Shown here one piece after another: positions 5,283-5,949 of a stretch of 5,949 nt of DNA; the stretch's first letter is position 1; every line of letters starts with the position of its first letter. The notes beneath the pieces are model-generated. The model did no database searches, was not told the DNA's origin, and saw nothing but the letters and a program-made list of their open reading frames with translations. Origin of the DNA: an uncultured Collinsella sp. Lineage in GTDB: Bacteria; Actinomycetota; Coriobacteriia; Coriobacteriales; Coriobacteriaceae. Made by a program: the position numbers and the translations under genes. The stretch is from contig URTB01000091.1 of the NCBI GenBank assembly GCA_900550595.1, positions 1 through 5,949 of the forward strand, read 5' to 3'.

Positions 5283-5949
5283 ATGCCGGGTTTGGGAACG
5301 GTCATCAACGTCGCACTTTTGATTGCGGGCGGACTGCTGGGCCTTATAGGCGGACGCTTTATCACACCCCGCATCCAAGACACGCTCATGAAGGCGTCGG
5401 GGCTGTGCGTTTTGTTTATCGGACTGGGCGGCACCATGCAAAAGATGCTCGTCATTGACGGGAAAGCGCTGGAGACCACCGGCACCACCATGCTCATCGT
5501 CTCGTTTGCCCTCGGCTCGCTCATCGGCGAGGCCGTTAACCTGGAAGCCGGCATCGAAAACCTGGGCGAATGGCTCAAGCGCAAAACCGGCAGCGAGGGA
5601 GACAACGAGTTCACCAATGCCTTTGTCTCGACATCGCTGACCGTCTGCATCGGTGCCATGGCTATCGTGGGATCAATCCAAGACGGCTTGCTCGGCGACT
5701 GGTCCACGCTTGCCCTCAAGGGCGCGTTGGACTGCATCATCGTCTGCACCATGACGGCTTCGCTCGGCCGCGGCTGCATCTTCTCCGCCCTGCCCGTTGC
5801 CGTATTCCAGGGAACGATTACGCTGTTTGCCGGCGCGCTCTCCCCCATCATGACCGCCGCCGCCCTCGACAGTCTATCGCTCGTGGGCTCTATACTCATC
5901 TTCTGCGTCGGCGTCAACCTCATCCGTCCTCAGACCTTCCGCACGGCCA
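5283..5949 (+). CDS. DUF554 family multi-pass membrane protein (YdfK-like), 3' end missing
   Basis: The window holds 222 codons, reading MPGLGTVINVALLIAGG at the start and running off the right edge; the family is usually about 230 residues, so little is lost. Hydrophobic spans are seen at roughly 5-24, 39-55, 66-82, 114-130, 146-160, 168-188 and 198-214. The family's most recognisable segment, FVSTSLTVCIGAMAIVGSIQ (114-133) followed by DG, is intact. DUF554 proteins are widespread integral membrane proteins with no established biochemical role that I know of; a transport function has been guessed from their small conserved helices. The start is ATG at 5283 with GGGAGGG (5273-5279) just upstream; an in-frame ATG at 5271 would add four residues but would bury the ribosome site inside the gene. 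Cysteines 42, 122, 151, 155, 165 and 208 all lie in or next to membrane spans. Confidence 0.92.
   Translation, partial: MPGLGTVINVALLIAGGLLGLIGGRFITPRIQDTLMKASGLCVLFIGLGGTMQKMLVIDGKALETTGTTMLIVSFALGSLIGEAVNLEAGIENLGEWLKRKTGSEGDNEFTNAFVSTSLTVCIGAMAIVGSIQDGLLGDWSTLALKGALDCIIVCTMTASLGRGCIFSALPVAVFQGTITLFAGALSPIMTAAALDSLSLVGSILIFCVGVNLIRPQTFRTA

Noticed and set aside
5221..5322. A 33-codon plus-strand frame starting ATG after AGGATGAGG, overlapping the DUF554 start.
   Set aside because: It looks at first like a leader peptide but has no regulatory codon run or attenuator stems and ends inside the DUF554 gene in another frame.

Overview
The window looks like a moderately high-GC, Gram-positive chromosome, most likely an actinobacterium of the Coriobacteriia such as Collinsella. 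That placement is an inference from three things: strong AAAGGGGG-type or AAGGAG ribosome sites beside GTG starts, a glycolate/lactate-oxidase-type flavoprotein probably followed by an Etf gene, and secreted proteins with Gram-positive sorting-signal features. No RNA gene, insertion sequence, CRISPR array or phage gene is visible.

Left third, minus strand (1-1633): a complete GlcD/D-lactate-dehydrogenase-like FAD oxidoreductase. Immediately downstream is the start of a second gene, with its own ribosome site, whose first ten residues look like the N-terminus of the electron-transfer-flavoprotein beta subunit. Together they suggest an oxidoreductase-EtfAB module for 2-hydroxy acid (lactate or glycolate) oxidation. 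A 345-base divergent intergenic region (1634-1978) carries candidate promoters for both directions.

Middle (1979-5164, plus strand): five co-directional genes packed as one probable operon. They are a 98-residue cytosolic protein with a faint PD-(D/E)XK-nuclease-like pattern, a membrane-anchored extracellular Ig-like protein (ATGA overlap), a 199-residue secreted beta-rich protein with two WxL-like tryptophan motifs, an 85-residue secreted protein ending in an LPXTG-like but altered sorting signal (LAQTS), and a 470-residue secreted cysteine-rich two-domain protein. The set resembles the layout of the csc/WxL surface clusters of Lactobacillales (a membrane-anchored protein, WxL proteins and a small LPXTG protein). 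The sequences are clearly divergent, and this is the most interesting part of the window.

Right end (5283-5949, plus strand): a DUF554 (YdfK-type) multi-pass membrane protein, nearly complete but cut by the window edge. It has its own possible promoters and is probably unrelated in function to the surface locus, although no terminator separates them.
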